In this document: piece after piece, positions 32,610 to 40,024 of the stretch
How the letters are laid out: the number at the start of each line of letters is the position of its first letter
Numbering within the stretch: the first letter of the stretch is position 1
Made by a program: the position numbers and the translations under genes
Notes under the pieces: model-generated
The model's database searches: none
Told to the model about the DNA's origin: nothing
The model's input: only the letters and a program-made list of their open reading frames with translations
Assembly: GCA_017542425.1 (NCBI GenBank)
Contig: JAFXXH010000070.1
Span: 1-53,374, forward strand
DNA from: Oscillospiraceae bacterium
GTDB lineage: Bacteria; Bacillota; Clostridia; Oscillospirales; Oscillospiraceae
Reading direction: 5' to 3'
Length of the DNA: 53,374 bases

Positions 32610-34025
32610 ATGAAAGAGAAAACCAAGTTTTTCTGCACGGAATGCGGGAATGAGACCTACAAATGGTTTGGGCGCTGTCCGGCCTGCGGCCAGTGGAACA
32701 CGCTGGTGGAGGCCCCGGCGGAGAGCGCGGAAAAGAGCAAGTCCGGCGCGGTCAAAGCCGCCGGTGCGCCGATTTTGAACCGCCCGCGCCCCATCACCGA
32801 TCTGGACGGGGAGGAGGAGCTGCGCTTTTCCACCGGCCTGGGGGAACTGGACCGGGTGCTGGGCGGCGGTGCGGTCATCGGCTCCATCGTCCTGGTGGGC
32901 GGCGCGCCGGGCATCGGAAAATCCACGCTGCTGCTGCAAATCTGCGGCAGGCTGGAGGGGCAGACCGTGCTCTATGTCACCGGCGAGGAGAGCGCCCGGC
33001 AGCTCAAGCTCCGGGCCAGGCGCCTGGGCGTGGAGAAAGAGTGCGTGCTGGTGCTGGCGGAGACCAACCTGGACAACATCCTCCGGGCCATTGAGGACAG
33101 CAAGCCCGACGTGGTCATCATCGACTCCATTCAGACCGTCTTCAACGGGGACCTGAGCAGCGGGCCGGGCAGCGTCAGCCAGGTCAAAGACTGCACCATG
33201 GCCCTGATGCGCTCAGCCAAGCAGGGCGGTTTTACCTGTTTCGTGGTGGGCCATGTGAACAAAGAGGGGGCCATTGCCGGACCCAAGGTGCTGGAACATA
33301 TGGTGGACTGCGTGCTCTACTTTGAGGGGGACCGGGCCATGAGCTACCGTATCCTGCGGGCGGCCAAGAACCGCTTTGGCTCCACCAACGAGATCGGCGT
33401 GTTCGAAATGGCCGACAAGGGCCTGGTGGAGGTGCCGAACCCCTCGGAGATGCTGCTGTCCGGCCGCCCGAAAAACAGCCCCGGCACCTGCGTCACCTGC
33501 GTCATGGAGGGCTCCCGCCCGATCCTGGCGGAGGTCCAGGCGCTGGTGGCCCCGTCCGGCTACGGGAGCGCCCGGCGCAACAGCAACGGCTTTGACTACA
33601 ACCGGGCCATGCTGCTTCTGGCCGTGCTGGAAAAGCGCGGCGGCTTTTCTCTGGGCAGCAGCGACGTCTACATCAATGTCATCGGCGGCCTGGAACTGGA
33701 CGAACCGGCGGCAGACCTGGCCACGGTGCTGTCCATCGTGTCCAGCGCGAAAGATCGGGTCATTCCATACAACACCACCGCCATCGGCGAGGTGGGCCTG
33801 ACCGGCGAGATCCGCAGCGTCAGCGCCCTGAACCAGCGCCTGACCGAGGTAGCCCGCCTGGGCTTCCAGCGCTGCGTCATCCCGGCCCATGTGCGCGGAG
33901 AGGTCAAACGCATCGAGGGCCTGGAGATCGTCAGCGTCCGCAACGTCCGCGAAGCCGTCCGCGCCGTGCTGGACGACGGACCGGAACGCAGCGCGGAGAG
34001 ACAGCAGCCTGGGCGCAGGAATTGA
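32610..34025 (+). CDS. radA: DNA repair protein RadA/Sms
   Basis: RecA-like helicase that helps branch migration in recombination. The 471-residue protein has an N-terminal zinc finger (Cys9, Cys12, Cys23, Cys26 in 'CTECG' and 'CPACG'), Walker A 'GGAPGIGKSTLLLQ', Walker B 'VVIIDSIQTVF', the RadA-specific 'KNRFGSTNEIG' and a C-terminal Lon-protease-like domain. It begins directly after the cwlD stop, with its RBS AAGGAG inside cwlD, and ends at a very strong terminator. Confidence 0.97.
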   Translation: MKEKTKFFCTECGNETYKWFGRCPACGQWNTLVEAPAESAEKSKSGAVKAAGAPILNRPRPITDLDGEEELRFSTGLGELDRVLGGGAVIGSIVLVGGAPGIGKSTLLLQICGRLEGQTVLYVTGEESARQLKLRARRLGVEKECVLVLAETNLDNILRAIEDSKPDVVIIDSIQTVFNGDLSSGPGSVSQVKDCTMALMRSAKQGGFTCFVVGHVNKEGAIAGPKVLEHMVDCVLYFEGDRAMSYRILRAAKNRFGSTNEIGVFEMADKGLVEVPNPSEMLLSGRPKNSPGTCVTCVMEGSRPILAEVQALVAPSGYGSARRNSNGFDYNRAMLLLAVLEKRGGFSLGSSDVYINVIGGLELDEPAADLATVLSIVSSAKDRVIPYNTTAIGEVGLTGEIRSVSALNQRLTEVARLGFQRCVIPAHVRGEVKRIEGLEIVSVRNVREAVRAVLDDGPERSAERQQPGRRN

Positions 34026-34054
34026 GAAACTGCGCAGAACAAACCATGCGAACC

Positions 34055-34119
34055 CGTCAGCGCCGCAGCGTCCGAGGCTATGTTAGCCTCAAAGGACGCT
34101 GCGGCGCTGACGGCGTTTT
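34055..34119 (+). terminator. Long-stem terminator after radA
   Basis: 19-bp outer stem (34055-34073 with 34094-34112) plus a 7-bp inner stem GAGGCTA/TAGCCTC, followed by TTTT. Confidence 0.9.
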
Positions 34120-34277
34120 CTTTCCAAACTGCAACGAGGGCAAATCAAAAAAGAATGGCAACTGTTCAGAGTTGAACAAAACGAAACCCTTTGGGAAAAA
34201 TGACGGAGAAAAGCGTGATTCCGAAACGCCAGGAGAATCAATGGCTTTTGGCTGTTCGTGCATTTGGCGCAGAAGAA

Positions 34278-34307
34278 ACTTCAACAAAATTTTTATTTTG
34301 TTGAAGT
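34278..34307 (-). terminator. Perfect AT hairpin, likely terminator of the sortase locus
   Basis: 13-bp perfect stem ACTTCAACAAAAT/ATTTTGTTGAAGT with a TTTT loop; on the reverse strand it is followed by TTTCTTC. Confidence 0.5.
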
Positions 34308-34440
34308 ATTAGGAAGAAATACAAATCCATCGTGCGATTCTCACAAACTTGCGTTTCGCGCAACCGAACCGGGAAACGATTTATCCCTCTTTTGCCCTCC
34401 CCCGTCGTGACCGGTCATAAGTCGCAGACGCAGGGACATT

Positions 34441-34500
34441 GCTGCTGCGCATCCGGTGCGCCGGGTCGTCGCGCCCTACCGAGGCGGGTGCGGATTCGCC
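34441..34500 (-). repeat. Inverted copy of the 16-kb dispersed repeat
   Basis: Read on the reverse strand it gives GGCGAATCCGCA, then GTAGGGCGCG-ACGACCC-GGCGC, then GCGCAGCAGCAATG, the same order as at 16290-16350. Confidence 0.65.
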
Positions 34501-34571
34501 GGACGCTGGCGCTGATCCGGGTGTTGCCGCCGGAACGCCTGACTTGGCCGGTTCAAAGTCCCAAATTTGTA

Positions 34572-34617
34572 CGAGAGGACCAAACCCACGGCTTTTTCCG
34601 TTGGTTTGGCCCTCTCG
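34572..34617. repeat. Imperfect 20-bp hairpin
   Basis: CGAGAGG-CCAAACC arms with a TTTTT-containing loop; about two mismatches. It lies 66 nt beyond the stop of the LPQTG gene and may aid termination or mRNA stability. Confidence 0.45.
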
Positions 34618-34682
34618 AATATGGTTGAGATCCCTGTGTTCCTCAACCCCTGCCGGAGCTGCGGATTCGCCTGGGGATCGGT

Positions 34683-35576
34683 TCAGACGGACTGACGCCT
34701 CCCTTTTCGTCGCATCCGAACGCCCAGGGTCAGGCACAGAAGCCCGGCTGCGGCGAGGATGGGGACCGGCCACCAGAGCTGTCCGGTCTGCGGGAGCGGG
34801 CCTAAGGGCACGTCCTCATCGTCGATCATGGTATCCTCATCCAAGTCCTCGTCGTCCGGATCCTCCGGGTCAACGGAGGGCTCCGGACCGTGCGGCTCCG
34901 TGGGGTGGGGCGTTGGCACGACGCTGGGATTCGGTCCCGGCGGATAGGAGGGCGAGGGCGTGATGACCGGTTCGGTCGGTTCCCCGGTCGGCGTCGGCTC
35001 TGTGCTGGGCGTCGGCGTCGGTTCCCCGGTCGGCGTCGGCTCTGTGCTGGGCGTCGGCGTCGGTTCCCCGGTCGGCGTCGGCTCTGTGCTGGGCGTCGGC
35101 GTCGGCTCCCCGGTCGGCGTGGGTCTGGGTCCGGGACCGGGGAGAGATTCGTTCTCAAAGACCAGCTCCTCGATCTTGCCCTCCGCGTTGGGCTGGGCGA
35201 AGACCGCCGCCAGCAGCTCCGTTCCGTCCTGGCTGAGCGCGGCGGTGACGTAGATCGTGTAGACCCTGGCGTCATAGCGCCGGGTTTCGGAGTTCCGGTC
35301 CAGCAAGCGCACGGTGAAGATGTGTCGCCCCACGCCGGAGACGCTGAAGCGCAGGACGCCCTCGCCGTCGGCGGCCAGGAGCGCCCGTGCCTGCTCCGCG
35401 CCCGCCGCGTCGTAGAGCGCCACCGTGCAGCCGGGGCCGGTGCAGCGCACGGGCAGGGCCAGCTCCGTCCGGTCCGCGTCGGCCCGGGCGGGGACGGCCC
35501 CCAGCGCCAGCAGCAGCGCCAGCAACAGCGCCCACAGGCGCGGGGCGATATGCAATTGAAGCGCGGGCTTTGCCAT
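34683..35576 (-). CDS. LPQTG-anchored surface protein with repetitive Thr/Pro/Glu stalk
   Basis: A 297-residue secreted protein: signal peptide ending about residue 32 ('GAVPARA'), a domain of about 120 residues starting '[18 protein letters not shown]', a low-complexity stalk built on three 14-residue repeats ('[14 protein letters not shown]'), an Asp/Glu-rich stretch, then the sorting signal LPQTG at 261-265, a hydrophobic helix and a basic tail. The N-terminal domain is not recognised. It is the last gene of the leftward locus after a class B sortase, so it may be a pilus base, tip or separate wall protein. RBS GTGAGGA overlaps the end of the sortase gene. Confidence 0.88.
   Translation of the reverse strand: MAKPALQLHIAPRLWALLLALLLALGAVPARADADRTELALPVRCTGPGCTVALYDAAGAEQARALLAADGEGVLRFSVSGVGRHIFTVRLLDRNSETRRYDARVYTIYVTAALSQDGTELLAAVFAQPNAEGKIEELVFENESLPGPGPRPTPTGEPTPTPSTEPTPTGEPTPTPSTEPTPTGEPTPTPSTEPTPTGEPTEPVITPSPSYPPGPNPSVVPTPHPTEPHGPEPSVDPEDPDDEDLDEDTMIDDEDVPLGPLPQTGQLWWPVPILAAAGLLCLTLGVRMRRKGRRQSV
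34978..35125. repeat. 42-bp tandem repeat, three full copies plus a partial
   Basis: Units begin at 34978, 35020, 35062 and 35104 with near-identical sequence; each encodes 14 residues of the Thr/Pro/Glu stalk. Such in-frame repeats can change copy number. Confidence 0.85.
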
Positions 35577-35582
35577 GCTTCC

Positions 35583-36326
35583 TCACTCCACAATCAGGAT
35601 TCCCAGCACCAGAAGCCGGGAGGAAAAAGTGTCGCCGTGGCAGGTGGAGAGGGCCAGGACGCGGCCCTCCGCCGTGGGCGGGACATAGATCTCCGCGCAC
35701 TCCTCCGCGTAGGCGCGGACTTGACCGGCGCTCCGTCCCTCGGGGCGGAACAGAATCCGGTCGCTGCCGTCGGCGTGGAGCACCGCGAAAAGCTCACAGC
35801 GCCAGACCGCGTCGCCGGTGACCAGCGTACCCGTCCGGTGGGCCTCGAAGAAGGCCCGGTCCAGATAGCGGTCCAGACAGCCGAACATCTTCCCGTGCTC
35901 CATGTGGTGGCCGTAGATCACGGAATAGGGGTCGGAGAAGTCCGGCGCGTTGCGGCAGTCCAGAAAGATGGAGCCGCTGAGGGAGAACTCCCCGTAGGGG
36001 TCCCGGTTGAGATAGACGAAGTTGTCCTCACCCTGGAGCACGGGGAAGTCGACGCCGCTGTCCTCAAAGCAGATCCAGGCCACCTGGTTCTCGCTGATGC
36101 GCCGCGTATCCTCCCCGCCCCCTTCCCCGGCTTCGCCCCCGTCCGCAGGCGCGGACAGGGGCCGGTCCAGCCGGGGCTTGTATTGCAGGACGGAGGGGTC
36201 GTCGGCCTGGCGGTAGAGCAGCGCGTTGTCCAGCAGGGAATAGCCGCTCACCGCCAGGACCAGCGCGCAAATCAGCAGCACCGCCAGGTCCAGGAGGCGG
36301 TCTAAGGTTCGGATGATGTGAGACAT
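35583..36326 (-). CDS. Class B sortase
   Basis: Membrane-anchored cysteine transpeptidase, 247 residues. An N-terminal helix (about 11-35) is followed by a spacer rich in Gly/Glu and the sortase barrel. Catalytic residues are His140 ('VIYGHHMEHGK'), Cys229 ('LALSTCHGD') and Arg237 ('SSRLLVLG'). The H-G-x-x-F region and the 'STC' motif place it in class B, which includes both wall-anchoring SrtB and the pilus polymerase SrtC2 of streptococci. Its place between a PTG-ended pilin-like gene and an LPQTG gene favours pilus assembly or anchoring of both. Confidence 0.92.
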   Translation of the reverse strand: MSHIIRTLDRLLDLAVLLICALVLAVSGYSLLDNALLYRQADDPSVLQYKPRLDRPLSAPADGGEAGEGGGEDTRRISENQVAWICFEDSGVDFPVLQGEDNFVYLNRDPYGEFSLSGSIFLDCRNAPDFSDPYSVIYGHHMEHGKMFGCLDRYLDRAFFEAHRTGTLVTGDAVWRCELFAVLHADGSDRILFRPEGRSAGQVRAYAEECAEIYVPPTAEGRVLALSTCHGDTFSSRLLVLGILIVE

Positions 36327-36411
36327 CGTTCTGTTTTCGCCGGAAGGCCCGCTGCGGAGAGCGTCCCCGCCTCTCTCCCCGCAGGTGCGGCGGGAGATGG
36401 GGCCCTTTCCC

Positions 36412-37899
36412 TCAGAAGCTGCCGTTTCCGCGGCGCTTGCGGCCCAGCAGCACCACCGCGCCGAGGCCCAGGGCGATCACCACGCCCGCGATCGGGGCGA
36501 CGGCCTGGAGGCTCACGCCGGTGGGGGTGGGGGTGGCAACGTCTCTGTCGTTGGTGAAGGTGACGGTCCGATCATAGGTGTCGGCCCAATCTTCATAATA
36601 GAATCCGTTGCTTTCTTGAGTGTCCTCATCGGTAACGGTAGTGCCCTCGTCATCGACGACCTTGGCAATGACGTAAGAGGTTGTATAACCTTCGGATTCG
36701 ATGGTAGAGATGTTATCAGACTCCTCAAGAACATCGTAGGAGTTCAAAAAATCCGGGATGTTCTGAATCGTGATCGTCTCGCCGTGTTTCAGCCAGAACG
36801 TGAAAGTAACTGAGGAGTTTACATTCACCTCGGTCACATAATCTACCGGATTCAGGTTGCTGAAGCCGATATCAAAATCCTCATTATCGTACTTTGTCGC
36901 TGTCACCGTGCTGACGCTGTTGTCGCTGACGATTTCGGCACTCTTCGTAACCAGGTATCCGGCACGAATCATCGCGTCCAGTACATCCTTGTTAAAGCCC
37001 TCACCAAACCCATAGAAAGTCACGTCAAAGCGGAAGTAGCGGTCAAAGTCGCCCAGGCTGCCCGTGACCGTCTTCCCGATGGTCAGGCTTTTGGTATCGG
37101 GGTCATACTCATCCGCGTAGTTGGTGATCTTCGTTGGCATCGTGGCGGTCGTAATGTCGAAGGTCGGCTCGTTCCATTCTTCATCTAAGGCATAAACGCC
37201 CACGACGGGGACGCCGGGTCCGGCGGCTGCGCCGGGCACAAAGATCACCAGCGCCGTGCCGGTGTCTTCGGTTGAACTATGATTATAGTTCGTCGGATTG
37301 CCGTCGGTAGGTTTAGTTCCAAAATAGTAATCGTTCACCGCATCTACGGTTTTTAAGATGGGGAACCACAGGACGCAGGCGCGGTCAAACTTAAGCGCGT
37401 TGATCGCGTCGACGGTATCGGCATTCAACCAGTACGGCAATACGTAATCGTCAGGCGCTACGAAATTACGGGGATAGCTATTGTTATTGAGATTCCATTG
37501 ACCCTCCTGAATACCGGTATACTGGGCATAGTAGCCACTACCCTCATCGCCGCCAAAGACCACGGTGGCCAGAGTCTGGTTGTTCACACCAGTTAAAAAA
37601 TCATCACCGAGAGAGAAGTAGGCATCAGATTCATCGTCACTGCCGAAACCGGTGGACAGATACAAGTTCCCCGCACCCAGCTTCAGGGTATAGGTGATTT
37701 TCGGGAGATAACAGTAATCACCGACCGTCAGGGTCTCCGTCAGCAATTTGGCTGAAGCATCAATGCTGGTGCTCACCTTCGTGTCGCGGGCGTCACCTGC
37801 CGGCTCCCCCGGCTCCGTCGCCATTCCGGGCACGGCCAGCAGGGCGGCCAGCATCAGAACGGCGAGGAGGGCGGCGGCAAAGCGTTTTGCGTGTTTCAT
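36412..37899 (-). CDS. Pilin-like surface protein with PTG-type sorting signal
   Basis: A 495-residue secreted protein, probably the backbone pilin. Signal peptide at 1-28 ('LAALLAVPGMA'); a large N-terminal domain rich in Tyr, Asn and Asp; then a C-terminal domain of the Spy0128/DUF7601 type with 'SLTIGKTVTGSLGDFDRYF', 'FWLKHGETITIQNIP', 'YDVLEESD' and the final strand 'RTVTFTND'. The Lys of 'IGKTVTG' and Glu of 'VLEE' are candidates for an intramolecular isopeptide bond. It ends 'TPTPTGVSLQ', a helix and 'GRKRRG': a PTG rather than LPxTG signal, as in FctA-type pilins. The gene is visibly less GC-rich than its neighbours. Confidence 0.82.
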   Translation of the reverse strand: MKHAKRFAAALLAVLMLAALLAVPGMATEPGEPAGDARDTKVSTSIDASAKLLTETLTVGDYCYLPKITYTLKLGAGNLYLSTGFGSDDESDAYFSLGDDFLTGVNNQTLATVVFGGDEGSGYYAQYTGIQEGQWNLNNNSYPRNFVAPDDYVLPYWLNADTVDAINALKFDRACVLWFPILKTVDAVNDYYFGTKPTDGNPTNYNHSSTEDTGTALVIFVPGAAAGPGVPVVGVYALDEEWNEPTFDITTATMPTKITNYADEYDPDTKSLTIGKTVTGSLGDFDRYFRFDVTFYGFGEGFNKDVLDAMIRAGYLVTKSAEIVSDNSVSTVTATKYDNEDFDIGFSNLNPVDYVTEVNVNSSVTFTFWLKHGETITIQNIPDFLNSYDVLEESDNISTIESEGYTTSYVIAKVVDDEGTTVTDEDTQESNGFYYEDWADTYDRTVTFTNDRDVATPTPTGVSLQAVAPIAGVVIALGLGAVVLLGRKRRGNGSF

Positions 37900-37956
37900 G
37901 GTATGTGCCTCCTTTTTTTGAAATGGGTTATTTATGTGAGGTGTGTTTGCCCTTGT

Positions 37957-38505
37957 TCAGAACCCCCTCCTTCGAAAGAGGTAGACCACCTTGCCGAGGA
38001 TGTCCTCCCGCTGCACGGGGCCGAAGCTGCGGGAATCCAGGCCGATAGAGCGGTAGTCGTCCAGCAGGAAGAATTCGCCCGCCCGCAGCGCACAGGGATT
38101 GGGGATGCGGGAAGCCTCCAGGGGCTCGGTGGGGTAAAAGACCTGCTCGTCCTGGGGCCGGCCGTTGATGAGCAGGATGCCGGAGGGGGAAAGCTCCACC
38201 TCGCACGCGCCCGAGGCCGCCACGCGGCTCAGGCTGGGCTGGCCGGTGTCGGGGTGGCGGTAGACCACCAGGTCCCCCACCTGGGGTTCCTCCAGCCGGA
38301 AGTACACCAGCAGGTCCCCGTCCTCCGCGTAGGGGTGCATCCGGTTCCCATGCTGGATGTGGACCCCAAGCACAAGCGTGAAGGTGAGCGTCAGCAGCGC
38401 GGCGATCAGCCCCAGCTTGAGCAGAAAGAACGCCCAGTCGGGCAGACGGCGGGGCGCGTCGGCTGCCCTCGCGCCGCGCTGCGCGGCGCGAGCCTCGTTG
38501 TTCAT
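37957..38505 (-). CDS. Signal-peptidase-I homologue lacking the Ser-Lys dyad (SipA-like)
   Basis: A 182-residue protein with one membrane helix (about 25-47) and a recognisable type I signal peptidase fold: 'EDGDLLVYFRLEEPQVGDLVV', here given as 'EDGDLLVYF' and 'PQVGDLVVYRHP', and the late box 'DDYRSIGLDSRSFG'. Aligned with the active LepB at 2431-3003, the nucleophile motif G-P-S-M becomes G-N-R-M (Arg55 for Ser) and I-K-R-V becomes L-S-R-V (Ser93 for Lys). It cannot use the normal mechanism. SipA of streptococcal pilus loci has lost the same dyad and is needed for pilus polymerisation. First gene of the leftward locus; RBS AAGGAGGGG. Confidence 0.88.
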   Translation of the reverse strand: MNNEARAAQRGARAADAPRRLPDWAFFLLKLGLIAALLTLTFTLVLGVHIQHGNRMHPYAEDGDLLVYFRLEEPQVGDLVVYRHPDTGQPSLSRVAASGACEVELSPSGILLINGRPQDEQVFYPTEPLEASRIPNPCALRAGEFFLLDDYRSIGLDSRSFGPVQREDILGKVVYLFRRRGF

Positions 38506-38580
38506 GGCCGCATCCCCTCCTTCTCAAAAACAGCGCAGACAGCAGGTTTTCAACTTGTTTCAGTTCGTGAACTTTTCTAT

Positions 38581-38609
38581 ATTATGCTACACAAAAATTA
38601 CTTTGTCAA
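38581..38609 (-). promoter_or_regulatory. Sigma-A promoter of the sortase/pilus locus
   Basis: Reverse strand: perfect TTGACA (38609-38604), 17-nt spacer, CATAAT (38586-38581), in an AT-rich leader about 75 nt before the SipA-like gene. Confidence 0.75.
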
Positions 38610-38769
38610 CTTTTTTTAAAAATTTCTTGAATGTGTAAATAATTTTTTGTATGCATGATACCGCGAAAGAATTGCATGCGCTCCGTCAGCGGAGCCGGAA
38701 CGCGCATCCCTTCCCCTGCCCGCGACGGATGAAGGCGGCTCAGACCCGTCCGGTCTCTTTCTTTTCTGC

Positions 38770-38798
38770 TTGCATTCCTTGAAGATTTATTATAAAAT
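38770..38798 (+). promoter_or_regulatory. Sigma-A promoter for flavodoxin
   Basis: TTGCAT (38770-38775), 17-nt spacer, TAAAAT (38793-38798). The 328-nt divergent gap 38506-38833 holds this promoter, the pilus promoter and a small hairpin at about 38679-38696; no gene is seen in it. Confidence 0.7.
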
Positions 38799-38833
38799 AT
38801 GTTTCGCCAAATTCTGACCGGGAGGTAACGCAG

Positions 38834-39304
38834 ATGAAAACACTTGTCAGCTTCTTCAGCGCACAAAGCAGGAAAACCGCCGACCTGGCCACGGCGCTGG
38901 CCTTCGTCCTGGGCGCAGACCGATATGAGTTCAAGCCGGACCCGCCCTACACCCCCGAAGACCTGGACTACAATAACCCCGACGCCCGCGTCAACCGTGA
39001 GGCGAAGGCCCAGGCGCTCATTCCCATCCAGGGCCGTATTGAGAACTTTGAAGCCTACGATCGGGTGATGCTGGGCTTTCCCATCTGGTGGGGCGCGATT
39101 CCCCTGGCGGTCAAAAGCTTCTGCAAGGGCTATAACTGGACCGGAAAGCGCGTCTGCGTCTTCGTTTCCGGATGGGACGATGTGAGCCGCTTTGCCGAGA
39201 TCCTCCAACCTTATATGGAGGGCGCGGAGATTCTGGACGTGAAGCTGTTCAAGGGTCCCAACACGCCGGAGTTCCGGCGCTGGGCAGAGGCGCTGAAAAC
39301 CTGA
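38834..39304 (+). CDS. Flavodoxin family protein
   Basis: A 156-residue FMN-binding electron carrier of the flavodoxin_4 type. The N-terminal phosphate loop 'FFSAQSRKTADLA' takes the place of the usual T-x-T-G-N-T loop, and 'VMLGFPIWWGAIPLAVKSFC' (here 'LGFPIWWGAIP') is the flavin-stacking region typical of this group. ATG 38834 follows GGGAGG. It stands alone between its own promoter and a terminator; partners unknown. Confidence 0.88.
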   Translation: MKTLVSFFSAQSRKTADLATALAFVLGADRYEFKPDPPYTPEDLDYNNPDARVNREAKAQALIPIQGRIENFEAYDRVMLGFPIWWGAIPLAVKSFCKGYNWTGKRVCVFVSGWDDVSRFAEILQPYMEGAEILDVKLFKGPNTPEFRRWAEALKT

Positions 39305-39315
39305 AAGGGCTTTGA

Positions 39316-39354
39316 AAACCGGTGTGGCCGCTGTTGGTCACGCCGGTTTCCTTT
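39316..39354 (+). terminator. Terminator after flavodoxin
   Basis: AAACCGGTGTG pairs with CACGCCGGTTT (one G-U pair) followed by CCTTTT. Confidence 0.7.
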
Positions 39355-39455
39355 TGTCTGCGCCGAACCAGAACGCTGCCCTTGCGTGACACAAGGCTCA
39401 GGGATCGGACATAGGATGATCTGTGATTTCATTTGCGAATCAGAAGGTGGTCTTG

Positions 39456-39941
39456 ATGCGTCTGTACGACCGGGACGCTGCGGTGCACTACGCCCAGCGC
39501 TGGGCCCTGTCCCGGAACCCTGCCTATTACGATTTTGACACCCTGGGCGGCGACTGCACCAACTTTATCTCCCAATGCCTGTACGCCGGAAGCCGTGTGA
39601 TGAACTGGACGCCGGAGACCGGATGGTATTATGTCAACTTAAACCGCCGGGCACCGGCCTGGACCAGCGTACACTACCTGTACCGTTTCCTGACGCGGGA
39701 ATGCGGTGCCGGACCGTACTGCCGCCTGGCGTCCCTCCCGGAGCTGGAACCGGGCGACGTGATCCAGCTGGGGATGTCCGACGGGCAGTTTTATCACAGT
39801 CTGCTGGTACTGTCTGCCGGGGACTCCCCCGCCGGGATCTTCGTGGCCGCCCACACCGCAGACGCCCTCTGGCGTCCCTTGGACAGCTACTTTTATGAGC
39901 GTGTCCGCTGTCTGCATATCGCGGGTGTTCGGGAGGGCTGA
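39456..39941 (+). CDS. Amidase-domain protein (PF12671 type)
   Basis: A 161-residue protein matching the putative amidase domain common in Clostridia: 'AVHYAQRWALSRNPAYYDF' at the start, then 'GGDCTNFISQCLYAG' with the likely catalytic Cys34, and 'FYHSLLVLS' with the His. It has no signal peptide or membrane helix, so it acts in the cytoplasm or leaves by another path. ATG 39456 has AAGGTGG 5 nt upstream. Substrate unknown; the fold is NlpC/P60-like. Confidence 0.85.
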   Translation: MRLYDRDAAVHYAQRWALSRNPAYYDFDTLGGDCTNFISQCLYAGSRVMNWTPETGWYYVNLNRRAPAWTSVHYLYRFLTRECGAGPYCRLASLPELEPGDVIQLGMSDGQFYHSLLVLSAGDSPAGIFVAAHTADALWRPLDSYFYERVRCLHIAGVREG

Positions 39942-39957
39942 ATTCTCTGTTTTGAAA

Positions 39958-40005
39958 AAGGGGCAAGCCGCCTTCCCTGCATGGTGCAGGGGGTGCTTGC
40001 CCCTT
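39958..40005. repeat. GGGGCAAGCC-family hairpin acting as bidirectional terminator
   Basis: Arms AAGGGGCAAGC (39958-39968) and GCTTGCCCCTT (39995-40005) with an inner CCCTGCA-TGG-TGCAGGG stem. It lies between the convergent amidase and lysA genes. Confidence 0.7.
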
Positions 40006-40024
40006 CGTGATGCTGATATGCGTC

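Larger units (their letters stand above)
34120..34682. other. 563-nt gene-free stretch between radA and the sortase locus
   Basis: Contains two hairpins (34278-34307 and 34572-34617) and an inverted copy of the 16-kb repeat (34441-34500). Open frames here lack RBS and recognisable protein. The first 200 nt are noticeably more AT-rich than the rest. Confidence 0.6.

Noticed and set aside
34332-34628. 98-codon forward frame between radA and the LPQTG gene
   Set aside because: No RBS, covers a dispersed repeat and a hairpin, product unlike any protein.
34978-35125. CRISPR-like spaced repeat
   Set aside because: The 42-bp units are directly tandem without spacers and are in-frame coding repeats.
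34890-36305. Forward frame opposite the sortase and LPQTG genes
   Set aside because: Arg/Gly-rich shadow of the 42-bp repeat and the sortase; the reverse-strand genes carry full catalytic and sorting motifs.
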